A DNA stretch of 64,000 bases from Pedobacter foliorum (GTDB taxonomy: Bacteria; Bacteroidota; Bacteroidia; Sphingobacteriales; Sphingobacteriaceae): assembly GCF_013266735.1 (NCBI RefSeq), contig NZ_JABSNU010000017.1:1-64000 (forward strand), written 5' to 3'. The translations under genes and the position numbers were made by a program. Shown piece by piece: positions 54,643-62,188 of this stretch. Each line of letters starts with the position of its first letter. Positions within the stretch are counted from its first letter, which is position 1. Under the pieces are notes generated by a model that was given only the letters and a program-made list of their open reading frames with translations, searched no databases and was not told the DNA's origin.

Positions 54643-56106
54643 CTATTTTAATTTATCTTGTAATACTTCATTAATTTTTTGAGGATCTGCTTTACCTTTT
54701 GCCAGTTTCATTACCTCACCAACAAAAAGCCCTAACACACCTTTCTTTCCTTTTTTATAGGCTTGTACCTGTGCATCATATTTCGACAGCACTTCATCTA
54801 CAAAGCCAGCTAACTCATCACTGTTTTCCTCTATTAACAAGTTATGATCAGCTGCAAGTTTATTTACATCCGCGCCCTCACTACTAACGATCAAAGGCAA
54901 TAACTGTTGTAAAGCAATTTGCTGAGTGATCTTTTTATTGTCAACCAGGTTAATTACATCCGCAAGTTGTTCAGCACTAACCTTAAATGCTGATATGGTT
55001 ATATCCTGCTCACTTAACAACGCTCTTACAGAACCTGTAAGCCAGTTCACCAGGCTCTTTTTATTTTTAACTATAGGCAATGCCGAATTGAAATAGGCTA
55101 GCAGCTCAACATCTTCAGCAAGCAATGTTGCTTCTGAGGCACTAACACCATAATCCTTTACCAGTCTTTTAGAAATCTCAGCGGGCAATTCAGGCATCGA
55201 AGCCTTTATTTGCGCTAGCCACTCATCAGAAATATGTATAGGTGGCAAATCAGGATCAGGAAAATATCGGTAATCATTAGCCTCTTCCTTGCTACGCATT
55301 GGCGATGTTGTCCCTTCCTCGGCATCAAAGTTTAATGTACTCTGTATAATTCTGCCTCCAGTTGTAATAACTTCCTTTTGCCTGTTAAATTCAAAATCCA
55401 TCGCCCTGCGGACGTTTCTTATCGAATTAAGGTTTTTCACCTCACAACGTGTTCCAAATTCAGTAGTTCCGGCTTCACGAATAGAAATATTTGCATCGCA
55501 ACGCAAACTTCCTTCTTCCATATTACCATCACTAACATTTAAATGGCGTACCAGCTTCCTCATCTCAGTTAAAAGAGCGGATGCTTCTTCTGAACTACGG
55601 ATATCCGGTTCTGTTACAATCTCTATTAATGGAACCCCTGCCCTGTTTAAATCAACGTAAGAATATTGATCGTTTTGATCGTGCATACTTTTACCGGCAT
55701 CTTCCTCCAGGTGTATTCTGTTGATTCCAATGCGTTTTTCTTCACCATTGCTCAGTGTTACATTCAGATAACCATTTTGACAAATTGGTTTGTTATCCTG
55801 TGTAATCTGATATCCTTTAGGCAAATCAGCATAAAAATAATTCTTTCTATCAAAAAAGTTAAGCTGATTAATGGTGCAATTTAACGCTAAGCCCATCCTA
55901 ACGGCTTTGGCAACCACCTCCTTATTTAATTTTGGCAATGCACCAGGTAAAGCCAACGAAACAGCAGAGATATGTTCATTAGGTTTTGCACCAAAAGAAG
56001 CACTATCTGATGAGAATATTTTTGTTTGTGTATTTAATTGTACGTGGATTTCTAAACCAGATACTAATTCGAACTCTGATGCAGAAACTGAAGTTTTCGT
56101 ACTCAT
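54643..56106 (-). CDS. gatB: Asp-tRNA(Asn)/Glu-tRNA(Gln) amidotransferase subunit B
   Basis: 487 residues; tRNA-binding subunit of the GatCAB complex. Seen: EIHVQLNTQTKIFS, the FDRKNYFYADLPKGYQI signature, RIHLEEDAGKS, DLNRAGVPLIEIVTEPD, and the C-terminal YqeY-like tail (GEVMKLAKGKADP). Full length. gatA and gatC are not in the window. A TATGTTTG -7 box lies on the minus strand at 56149-56156. Confidence 0.97.
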   Translation of the reverse strand: MSTKTSVSASEFELVSGLEIHVQLNTQTKIFSSDSASFGAKPNEHISAVSLALPGALPKLNKEVVAKAVRMGLALNCTINQLNFFDRKNYFYADLPKGYQITQDNKPICQNGYLNVTLSNGEEKRIGINRIHLEEDAGKSMHDQNDQYSYVDLNRAGVPLIEIVTEPDIRSSEEASALLTEMRKLVRHLNVSDGNMEEGSLRCDANISIREAGTTEFGTRCEVKNLNSIRNVRRAMDFEFNRQKEVITTGGRIIQSTLNFDAEEGTTSPMRSKEEANDYRYFPDPDLPPIHISDEWLAQIKASMPELPAEISKRLVKDYGVSASEATLLAEDVELLAYFNSALPIVKNKKSLVNWLTGSVRALLSEQDITISAFKVSAEQLADVINLVDNKKITQQIALQQLLPLIVSSEGADVNKLAADHNLLIEENSDELAGFVDEVLSKYDAQVQAYKKGKKGVLGLFVGEVMKLAKGKADPQKINEVLQDKLK

Positions 56107-56148
56107 TTATAGGCAATAATTAACTTAAATCAATATACGTTTAAGATA

Positions 56149-56156
56149 CAAACATA
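56149..56156 (-). promoter_or_regulatory. -7 promoter box of gatB
   Basis: TATGTTTG on the minus strand matches TAnnTTTG, 42 bases before the gatB ATG. Confidence 0.5.
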
Positions 56157-56254
56157 ACTATTTATGCGTTATTAATACAGGTTTGTAGCCATAATTATAC
56201 TTATGGCATAAACTTTGGTTTTAATATAACACACACAAATAACAAATCATTTCT

Positions 56255-56812
56255 ATGAAAAAACTATTTCTATTTGCGATGCTTGGATTTGCATCAATAA
56301 TGGCCGTTAATGCACCGGCAAAAGCACAGGTAAATATTAGTGTCAATATTGGCTCACAGCCAAACTGGGGACCAAGGGGCTATGATTATGTAGATTATTA
56401 CTACATGCCTGATATTGAAAGCTATTACTATGTTCCTACTCGTCAGTTTGTTTACTTCAGTGGAAACCGTTGGATCCATTCTCGCTCACTACCAAGTAGA
56501 TATAGAGGTTACAACTTATATAGTGGCAGAAAATATGTGATCAATTCACCTAGGCCATACCATAACCACAATGTTTATAGAGCTAAATACGGCAGACATG
56601 ATAATTGGAAAGGTAATAAAAGATATTACTCTGAAAGGTACCGTGAAGACAGACATCATGATAGAGGTAGAAAACAATACAGAGAAAGAGATAACAACAG
56701 ATATCGCGACAATAGAAATCGTGATGATAGAGGTCGTAACAATAGACATTACGAAAACAAAAGAGAAGGAAGAGACCCTGGAATTGAAAGGATAATAAGG
56801 CCAAGAGGTTAA
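56255..56812 (+). CDS. Exported Tyr/Arg/His-rich protein
   Basis: 185 residues with signal peptide (cleavage near AKAQV). Mature part starts with a small beta-like domain (YDYVDYYYMPDIESYYYVP, FVYFSGNRWIHS), then a low-complexity basic tail rich in Arg, Asp, His and Tyr from residue ~105. Proteins of this look occur in Sphingobacteriaceae without known function. The tail could bind polyanions such as DNA or LPS (inference). Confidence 0.7.
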   Translation: MKKLFLFAMLGFASIMAVNAPAKAQVNISVNIGSQPNWGPRGYDYVDYYYMPDIESYYYVPTRQFVYFSGNRWIHSRSLPSRYRGYNLYSGRKYVINSPRPYHNHNVYRAKYGRHDNWKGNKRYYSERYREDRHHDRGRKQYRERDNNRYRDNRNRDDRGRNNRHYENKREGRDPGIERIIRPRG

Positions 56813-56830
56813 GCGCTTAATCACTAGCCA

Positions 56831-56910
56831 TCCTTAAAGATACATCGTCATCCTTAACGATACATCGTCATCCTTAAAGGTACATCGTCATCCTTAAAGG
56901 TACATCGTCA
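56831..56910. repeat. Four 20-bp tandem repeats
   Basis: Four units, each TCCTTAA[AC]G[AG]TACATCGTCA, in direct order. The unit ends in ATCGTCATCC when joined to the next, which is the outer end of the adjacent palindromic element, so the array looks like an expansion of that element's terminus. No spacers of varied sequence, so not CRISPR. Confidence 0.85.
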
Positions 56911-56989
56911 TCCTGAATTTATTTCAGGACCCCGCACTAGCAAGGCTTCTTTTCTCTTGAGAGGTCCTGAAATAAATTCAGGATGACGA
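56905..56989. repeat. Palindromic intergenic element, copy 3
   Basis: Complete copy: outer arms TCGTCATCCTGAATTTATTT and its perfect complement ending GGATGACGA, around a loop holding GCACTAGCAAGG and CTCTTGAGAGG. The loop is the reverse complement of that in copies 2 and 4, so this copy is inverted relative to them. It shares its left end with the 20-bp tandem array. Confidence 0.85.
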
Positions 56990-57073
56990 ATGCACTAAGA
57001 CAAGTGTATTAAAACAAACCTATTCAAACATTAAAATTACATTCAATATTATTTATAATTAATACAAATAAGA

Positions 57074-57081
57074 TATATTTG
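57074..57081 (+). promoter_or_regulatory. -7 promoter box of the 43-residue membrane protein gene
   Basis: TATATTTG, an exact TAnnTTTG match, 42 bases before the ATG at 57124. Confidence 0.5.
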
Positions 57082-57123
57082 CCTGAAGATAAACAGAGTT
57101 ATAAACTAACATTACCTATTCTT

Positions 57124-57255
57124 ATGACTACTACCACCTCAGAAAAGAAAGCCGCCTTGCTAAAATGGCTCAAAAAAGTTGGTGTTTGGGGATTTCTATT
57201 CTTCCTTGTAAAAGGATTAATCTGGCTTGCAGTAGGATATTGGGCGTTAAAATAA
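57124..57255 (+). CDS. Small single-pass membrane protein
   Basis: 43 residues: a polar Thr/Ser/Lys start, a basic stretch (LLKWLKKVG) and one hydrophobic helix (FLFFLVKGLIWLAVGYW). The layout is that of small membrane peptides often annotated as hypothetical in this group. It has a consensus -7 box at suitable distance and is the only frame in the gap. Function unknown. It is convergent with the dipeptidase gene. Confidence 0.6.
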   Translation: MTTTTSEKKAALLKWLKKVGVWGFLFFLVKGLIWLAVGYWALK

Positions 57256-57310
57256 CCTTACCCAAAAAACCACCAATCCACCAACACCAATACACCACCA
57301 AAAACGCACC

Positions 57311-58381
57311 CTACCCCCAAGCCTTCCGTAAAAACCTTAACCAGTTAGCGCTCATTAGGTTTTCTACATCTACATCAGTATATCCTTTAGCCTTAAACAA
57401 AGCCGGGATCTTTTCAAGATCAGCAATTGTTTCCAAATCATATGGACACTGCTCCTTTCCAAAAGCACCATCAAGATCAGAACCAATACCAACATGATGC
57501 GTATTTCCTGCCAATTGGCAAATATGATCTATGTGGTCAATCATCACACCTAAATTGCAATTCATACCCTTTGGAGTAGACTGGCCGCGAACCCAGTTCG
57601 GCACCATCATCCAGGCATCTAAAGCACCGCCAATAACAGCCCCCCTTTCAATCAGCGCCTTAATCTGATCATCACTAAACTGGCGATTGTGATTTACCAA
57701 AGCCCTGCAGTTATTATGCGAAGCCCATACATTTCCATTAAAATGATCCAGTGCTTCCCAAAAACTATCATCACATAAGTGCGTAGCATCTAAAATAATA
57801 TTCAGACGCTCCATTTCCTTAAGTAATTCATGGCCTTTTGGCCCCATCAACCCAGTTGCATCAGTACCCTGAGCATATCTTCCCGGGCCATAATGCGCAG
57901 GCCCAACAGCCCTTAAACCATTGCGGTAAGCTTTTTCTAAATGCCCAATGGTTACAATAGAATCAGCACCTTCTAAACTTAAAATATAGCCAATCGGCTT
58001 TTCAGCATTAGGAGTATCAGCGGCCCACAAAGCAAGGTGCTTTTCCAAACCATCCAGATTATTAATCTGAACCATTTCTCCTGCATCCTCCATAGCCCTA
58101 TACCATGCCAACTGACCCTGAGTTTGTGCCCAAGCCTGTGCTGGCGAATGCCAGCCCGGCAAAGTATTTCCCGGAGCTACGAAGCGCGCAATTTGGGTAG
58201 CAACAACTAATCCAATGCCTCCCTTTCTAAGTTCAGGCAAAGAAACAACCGCTTTTGCCCTATCTGGTTTATCGGTCAACCCCTCTTCTCTTTCATTGAT
58301 AGCAGAAACAGGCAAAGTCAAATCACGATTCCACTCCAGGGCATTCATACTTAAATCCAAATGCGCATCAACTGTAAACAT
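57311..58381 (-). CDS. Membrane-dipeptidase family (M19) metallopeptidase
   Basis: 356 residues. Zinc ligands appear in the expected order: DAHLD near the N-terminus, the Glu in LEGADSIV, H in WASHNNCRAL, and GIGSDLDG near the end. M19 enzymes cleave dipeptides and tolerate a D-residue at the C-terminal side. No signal peptide is visible, so it is probably cytoplasmic. It ends a minus-strand run with a D-amino-acid lyase, RidA and a GntP-family permease, starting three bases after the lyase stop. Confidence 0.92.
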   Translation of the reverse strand: MFTVDAHLDLSMNALEWNRDLTLPVSAINEREEGLTDKPDRAKAVVSLPELRKGGIGLVVATQIARFVAPGNTLPGWHSPAQAWAQTQGQLAWYRAMEDAGEMVQINNLDGLEKHLALWAADTPNAEKPIGYILSLEGADSIVTIGHLEKAYRNGLRAVGPAHYGPGRYAQGTDATGLMGPKGHELLKEMERLNIILDATHLCDDSFWEALDHFNGNVWASHNNCRALVNHNRQFSDDQIKALIERGAVIGGALDAWMMVPNWVRGQSTPKGMNCNLGVMIDHIDHICQLAGNTHHVGIGSDLDGAFGKEQCPYDLETIADLEKIPALFKAKGYTDVDVENLMSANWLRFLRKAWG

Positions 58382-58384
58382 AGG

Positions 58385-59497
58385 CTATATATTAATCTTT
58401 CTATTTCTCGAAGTAATGTTCCATTCGCCTGTAAAACGGCGTCCGGTAATAGTTGCCGCACGATCATACAAAGCTACTGTTGGGCAAATATGAATTGGCA
58501 CTCCGTACAAAACATCCCCTACTTTAAACCCATGACCCCGAGCCAATTCAAGTACCAAATGCTCTTCACTCTGACTTACAATTTTAGCTTCAGGAGCATT
58601 CATAAAAGATACCCTTTTAGTAAGTTCATTCTCTGCAGCAACAGACTTATGTCCCAAATCCAGACATAACTTAGTTTCATTCAACAAAGAAATCACTCTG
58701 GTAACCAGAATTGCCGCTACATCATACTTTTGATCTTCAAAACGCTGATATCCGCTATCCCAAAGCACAAACGTACCCGGACTACACTCTACATCAGCCT
58801 GTTCCGCATAAAAAGGATAAGTAGGTGAACCACCGCCAACAATAACCGGCTTAGGCAAGCCCTTAGCCAAAATACTATCTTTTAAACTGTTAATAGCACT
58901 CCAACCGACAAGCCATTTCTCTCTTCTTAAAGACAAGGAAGTATCATGAATCTGACCATCATAACCATGTAAACCAACAGCATTTACACCTTCAGTCGAA
59001 CTCATTTTCTCATAAAGAGCCAAGGCTCTTTCATCTGGCAAAATACCTGTCCTGTTCATACCTATATTCAAATCCAGAAACAAATTGATCTCCAAACCCG
59101 ACTCAATAGCCGACACAGAAAGCTCATTTAATGAACTCAAGTTATCTACTAAACATGAAAAACGTGTTAAAGGAAAAGCTTTTACAAGCGATACGTACCT
59201 TTTAACTTTAGGCCCAACAGGCTGATAAGCCAGCAGCACATCAACTGCACCACAAGCACCCAACATCTCAGCCTCCGCAATTGTAGCACATTTATATTTA
59301 GTAATTCCGGCATCTATCATTAGCCTGGTAACCTCAGCCGACTTATGCGTTTTTACATGAGGACGCAATCTATCAACCGAATCAATGCTAGCCTTTAGCT
59401 TTGCAATATTCCCCTTAATCCGATCCGGATAAAAAGCCAGAGCCGGAGAATCTAGCTCATCTACATTATCAATGATATACCATTCTTGCTCAGCCAT
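58385..59497 (-). CDS. D-serine dehydratase / D-threonine aldolase family PLP enzyme
   Basis: 370 residues from ATG 59497 (MAEQEWYI); upstream ATGs overlap ridA. Alanine-racemase-type barrel with the PLP Lys in RPHVKTHKSAE, the phosphate-binding VVGGG-like IVGGGSPTYP, and the C-terminal zinc motif HICPT that marks eukaryotic-type D-serine dehydratase and D-threonine aldolase. Either reaction is possible. RidA next door favours a dehydratase that releases 2-aminoacrylate (inference). Confidence 0.9.
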   Translation of the reverse strand: MAEQEWYIIDNVDELDSPALAFYPDRIKGNIAKLKASIDSVDRLRPHVKTHKSAEVTRLMIDAGITKYKCATIAEAEMLGACGAVDVLLAYQPVGPKVKRYVSLVKAFPLTRFSCLVDNLSSLNELSVSAIESGLEINLFLDLNIGMNRTGILPDERALALYEKMSSTEGVNAVGLHGYDGQIHDTSLSLRREKWLVGWSAINSLKDSILAKGLPKPVIVGGGSPTYPFYAEQADVECSPGTFVLWDSGYQRFEDQKYDVAAILVTRVISLLNETKLCLDLGHKSVAAENELTKRVSFMNAPEAKIVSQSEEHLVLELARGHGFKVGDVLYGVPIHICPTVALYDRAATITGRRFTGEWNITSRNRKINI

Positions 59498-59501
59498 ACT
59501 C

Positions 59502-59978
59502 TTAAACATCATGAAGTTCAAACAAAGCTTCAATCTCTACAGGGATATTATCAGGCAACGAACCAAAACCTACAGCGCTTCTGGTACCGATACCGTTTTC
59601 ATCTCCCCAAACCTGAGCAAACAGCTCACTGCAACCATTAATCACAAAAGGATGTCTTTCAAAATCAGGTGTACAGTTTACCATACCTAAAACCTTGATT
59701 ACCCTTTTTACACGGTTTAAACTTCCCAAATTTGTTTTTATGGTCGACAGCATGGTTAATCCAACCTGTCTGGCCGCAAGCTTACCCTCTTCTTTATCAA
59801 ACTCAACGCCCACACGCCCAATTATCAAACTTTTATCGTCTCTAACAGGCCCGTGTCCTGATAAATAAAGATACTTGCCATCAATCAAAAAAGGCTTATA
59901 CACACCCAAAGGAGTTGGTGCCGGAGGCAACGTTAATCCTAATTTTTCAAACTGCTCATCTGCATTAAAAGTTTCCAT
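59502..59978 (-). CDS. RidA-family protein (enamine/imine deaminase)
   Basis: 158 residues from ATG 59978 (METFNADEQ); a longer frame reaching 60059 overlaps the permease gene and is rejected. YjgF/RidA features: LYLSGHGPVR, the GKLAARQVGLTML helix, and GTRSAVGFGSLPDNIPVEIEA near the end. RidA proteins hydrolyse reactive enamines formed by PLP-dependent serine/threonine dehydratases, which fits the adjacent D-amino-acid lyase. Confidence 0.9.
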   Translation of the reverse strand: METFNADEQFEKLGLTLPPAPTPLGVYKPFLIDGKYLYLSGHGPVRDDKSLIIGRVGVEFDKEEGKLAARQVGLTMLSTIKTNLGSLNRVKRVIKVLGMVNCTPDFERHPFVINGCSELFAQVWGDENGIGTRSAVGFGSLPDNIPVEIEALFELHDV

Positions 59979-59986
59979 ATCTATAT

Positions 59987-61300
59987 TTAAATAATTTGAT
60001 TTAATAAAAGTACACCTATCAGTCCCACAATTCCTACAATAGATTCCATTACTGCCCACGACTTAAAAGTATCCTTCATAGTTAAGTTAAAGTACTCTTT
60101 AAACATCCAGAATCCAGAATCGTTTACATGCGAGAACATTAAACTTCCTGCACCAACAGCCAAAACCATCAAGTTCGGATCTGTGTTCGACGATACCATC
60201 AAAGGTAAAATAATCCCGGCAGTAGTCAAACCCGCAACCGTGGCCGACCCTACACAAAAACGAATAAGTGCAGCTATTAACCAACCTAAAAACAAAGGCT
60301 GCATATCCATATCTTTTAAAAGCAAAGCGATTTGTCCGCTTACGCCACTATCTACTAAAACCTGCTTTAAAGCACCAGAACCACCAATAATCAACAATAT
60401 CATGGCCACATCTTTAATCGCTTCGCCATAGATATTCATGATATCTACCATTTTCTTACCCTGAAAAATACCCAACGAAAATGTAGCCACAAACAATGCC
60501 ACCAACATTGCAATTGTCGGACTCCCTGCAAAAGCAAAGAAGTTTGCAACCGATGGATTCTGATTTTCTGAAAGTGTAAACACAGTAGCACCAATCAACA
60601 GTAAAACCGGCAACAGGGCCGTAAAGAAGCTATTAAACGCGCCCGGCAGTTCCTCTTCCGGCATATCTGCAGGCACAAAAGACGCCAATGGTTTTGAAGG
60701 TATGGCCTTTAGTGTCCTCGAAAATAGCGGCCCTCCTATTATAATTGCAGGCACTGCTACTATCAACCCATACAGCAATGTTAAGCCCATATTGGCTTTA
60801 AACTGAACAACCAGAGCCGAAGGCGATGGATGTGGTGGTAAAAAACCGTGCGTAACTGATAGGGCGGCCAACATAGGCAATCCTATATAAATTACGGGCA
60901 GTTTATATTTGTAAACTATCGAAAATATCAAGGGAACCATTAACACAAAACCTATCCCATAAAACAACGGAATGCCCACCAGAAACCCGGTAGTTACCAC
61001 TCCCCATTGGATATATTTCTCTCCACAAAGGTTCATCATAGATGATGCAATTCTCTGCGCTGCACCACTTTGCGCTACCAGCTTACCCAACATCGCTCCC
61101 ACTGTTATAATTACCACTAGAGAGCCCAATACATCACCAATCCCCTTTTCTACAGAGGCAGTGACCTTATTAAGCGGAATGCCCAGTAAAATACCGGCAG
61201 TTATAGATACGATAAGAAAGGCAATAAATGCGTTGACCCGGAATGCTGAAACTAAAATAATCAGGAATAGGATACACAATAGGACAATTAGGATGGTCAT
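59987..61300 (-). CDS. GntP-family permease (gluconate or D-serine type)
   Basis: 437 residues, about 12 hydrophobic helices. Family features: the GAMLGKLVAQSGAAQRIA segment, GFLPPHPSPSALVVQF with its conserved HP-P, and the C-terminal HVNDSGFWMFKEYF. GntP members carry gluconate, or D-serine in the case of DsdX. With ridA, a D-Ser/D-Thr PLP enzyme and a dipeptidase on the same strand, a D-amino-acid substrate is favoured over gluconate. It is first in this four-gene run. Confidence 0.9.
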   Translation of the reverse strand: MTILIVLLCILFLIILVSAFRVNAFIAFLIVSITAGILLGIPLNKVTASVEKGIGDVLGSLVVIITVGAMLGKLVAQSGAAQRIASSMMNLCGEKYIQWGVVTTGFLVGIPLFYGIGFVLMVPLIFSIVYKYKLPVIYIGLPMLAALSVTHGFLPPHPSPSALVVQFKANMGLTLLYGLIVAVPAIIIGGPLFSRTLKAIPSKPLASFVPADMPEEELPGAFNSFFTALLPVLLLIGATVFTLSENQNPSVANFFAFAGSPTIAMLVALFVATFSLGIFQGKKMVDIMNIYGEAIKDVAMILLIIGGSGALKQVLVDSGVSGQIALLLKDMDMQPLFLGWLIAALIRFCVGSATVAGLTTAGIILPLMVSSNTDPNLMVLAVGAGSLMFSHVNDSGFWMFKEYFNLTMKDTFKSWAVMESIVGIVGLIGVLLLNQII

Positions 61301-61378
61301 ACTTTTTTTATTTGGTTACACAAAATAGAAAAAAAAGCGAGTTGCTAAAAGTATTTATATCTTAGTATTAACAAAAAC

Positions 61379-62077
61379 ATGAAAAGAAACCTAACCAAAT
61401 CACTTATTGCACTGGCTTTAATTTTAAGTTCAGCTGCCTCATTTGCTCAATCGAAGAGCTTGTTTAATGGTAAAGACCTAACGGGATGGCATGCCGATGT
61501 CCCCGAAATGGATAAAGACCCAAATGCCAGAATGCCTTTTATAGTCCGCAATGGTTTATTGGTTAGTTTGGGCACTCCCGGAGGTCACCTGATTACCGAT
61601 GCTATTTATAAGAACTACCGTTTAGAAGTACAGTATCGCTTTGCCGCCAAACCGGGCAACTGCGGCGTACTTGTACATGCATCTACTCCTAGAGCGCTTT
61701 ATGATATGTTCCCAAAATCTATAGAGGTACAAATGCAACATACCATGGCAGGCGATTTTTGGTGTATCCAGGAAGACATTACCGTACCTGATATGGAAAC
61801 TCGTCGTGGCCCTAAAGAAAACTGGGGCGTTAATGGCGATAAGCTTAGAAGAATAAAAAGACTTGTACAGGATGTTGAAAAGCCTGTAGGTGAATGGAAT
61901 AAAATGGTGATCGAGTGTTTAGGTGATCAGGTAAAAGTTTGGGTTAACGACGTTTTTGTTAACCATGGAACGAACTGCACAGTATCAAGCGGCAATATCG
62001 CTTTACAAGCCGAAGGCTCGGAAGTTGAGTTTAGGAAAGTGGTAATAGCGCCGATTAAAAAGCTTAATAAAGATTAA
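61379..62077 (+). CDS. Secreted DUF1080 (3-keto-glycoside hydrolase type) protein
   Basis: 232 residues with signal peptide (cleavage near SFAQS). DUF1080 concanavalin-like fold: SLFNGKDLTGWHAD, LVSLGTPGGHLITD, YRLEVQYRFAAKPGNCGVLVHAS, VWVNDVFVNHGTNC, IALQAEGSEVEFRKV. Some family members cleave 3-keto-disaccharides. It is divergent from the permease gene and convergent with alaS, with a palindromic element between. No partner oxidase is visible in the window. Confidence 0.85.
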   Translation: MKRNLTKSLIALALILSSAASFAQSKSLFNGKDLTGWHADVPEMDKDPNARMPFIVRNGLLVSLGTPGGHLITDAIYKNYRLEVQYRFAAKPGNCGVLVHASTPRALYDMFPKSIEVQMQHTMAGDFWCIQEDITVPDMETRRGPKENWGVNGDKLRRIKRLVQDVEKPVGEWNKMVIECLGDQVKVWVNDVFVNHGTNCTVSSGNIALQAEGSEVEFRKVVIAPIKKLNKD

Positions 62078-62081
62078 CGCA

Positions 62082-62166
62082 TCGTCATCCTGAATTTATT
62101 TCAGGACCTCTCAAGAGAAAGAAAACCTTGCTTGTGAGAGATCCTGAAATAAATTCAGGATGACGA
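62082..62166. repeat. Palindromic intergenic element, copy 4
   Basis: Complete copy with perfect outer arms (TCGTCATCCTGAATTTATTT and complement) around a loop with CTCAAGAGAAAGAAAACC and CTTGTGAGAG, in the same loop orientation as copy 2. It lies between the convergent DUF1080 and alaS genes and probably also folds as a transcription terminator for both. Confidence 0.85.
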
Positions 62167-62188
62167 AAGTTTTATCCAATCAACAATT

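Noticed and set aside
56831..56910. CRISPR-like short repeats
   Set aside because: Units are directly joined without unique spacers and no cas genes are present.
59979..60059. Longer RidA start with Cys-rich leader
   Set aside because: It overlaps the permease gene and the added residues do not fit RidA; ATG 59978 gives standard length.
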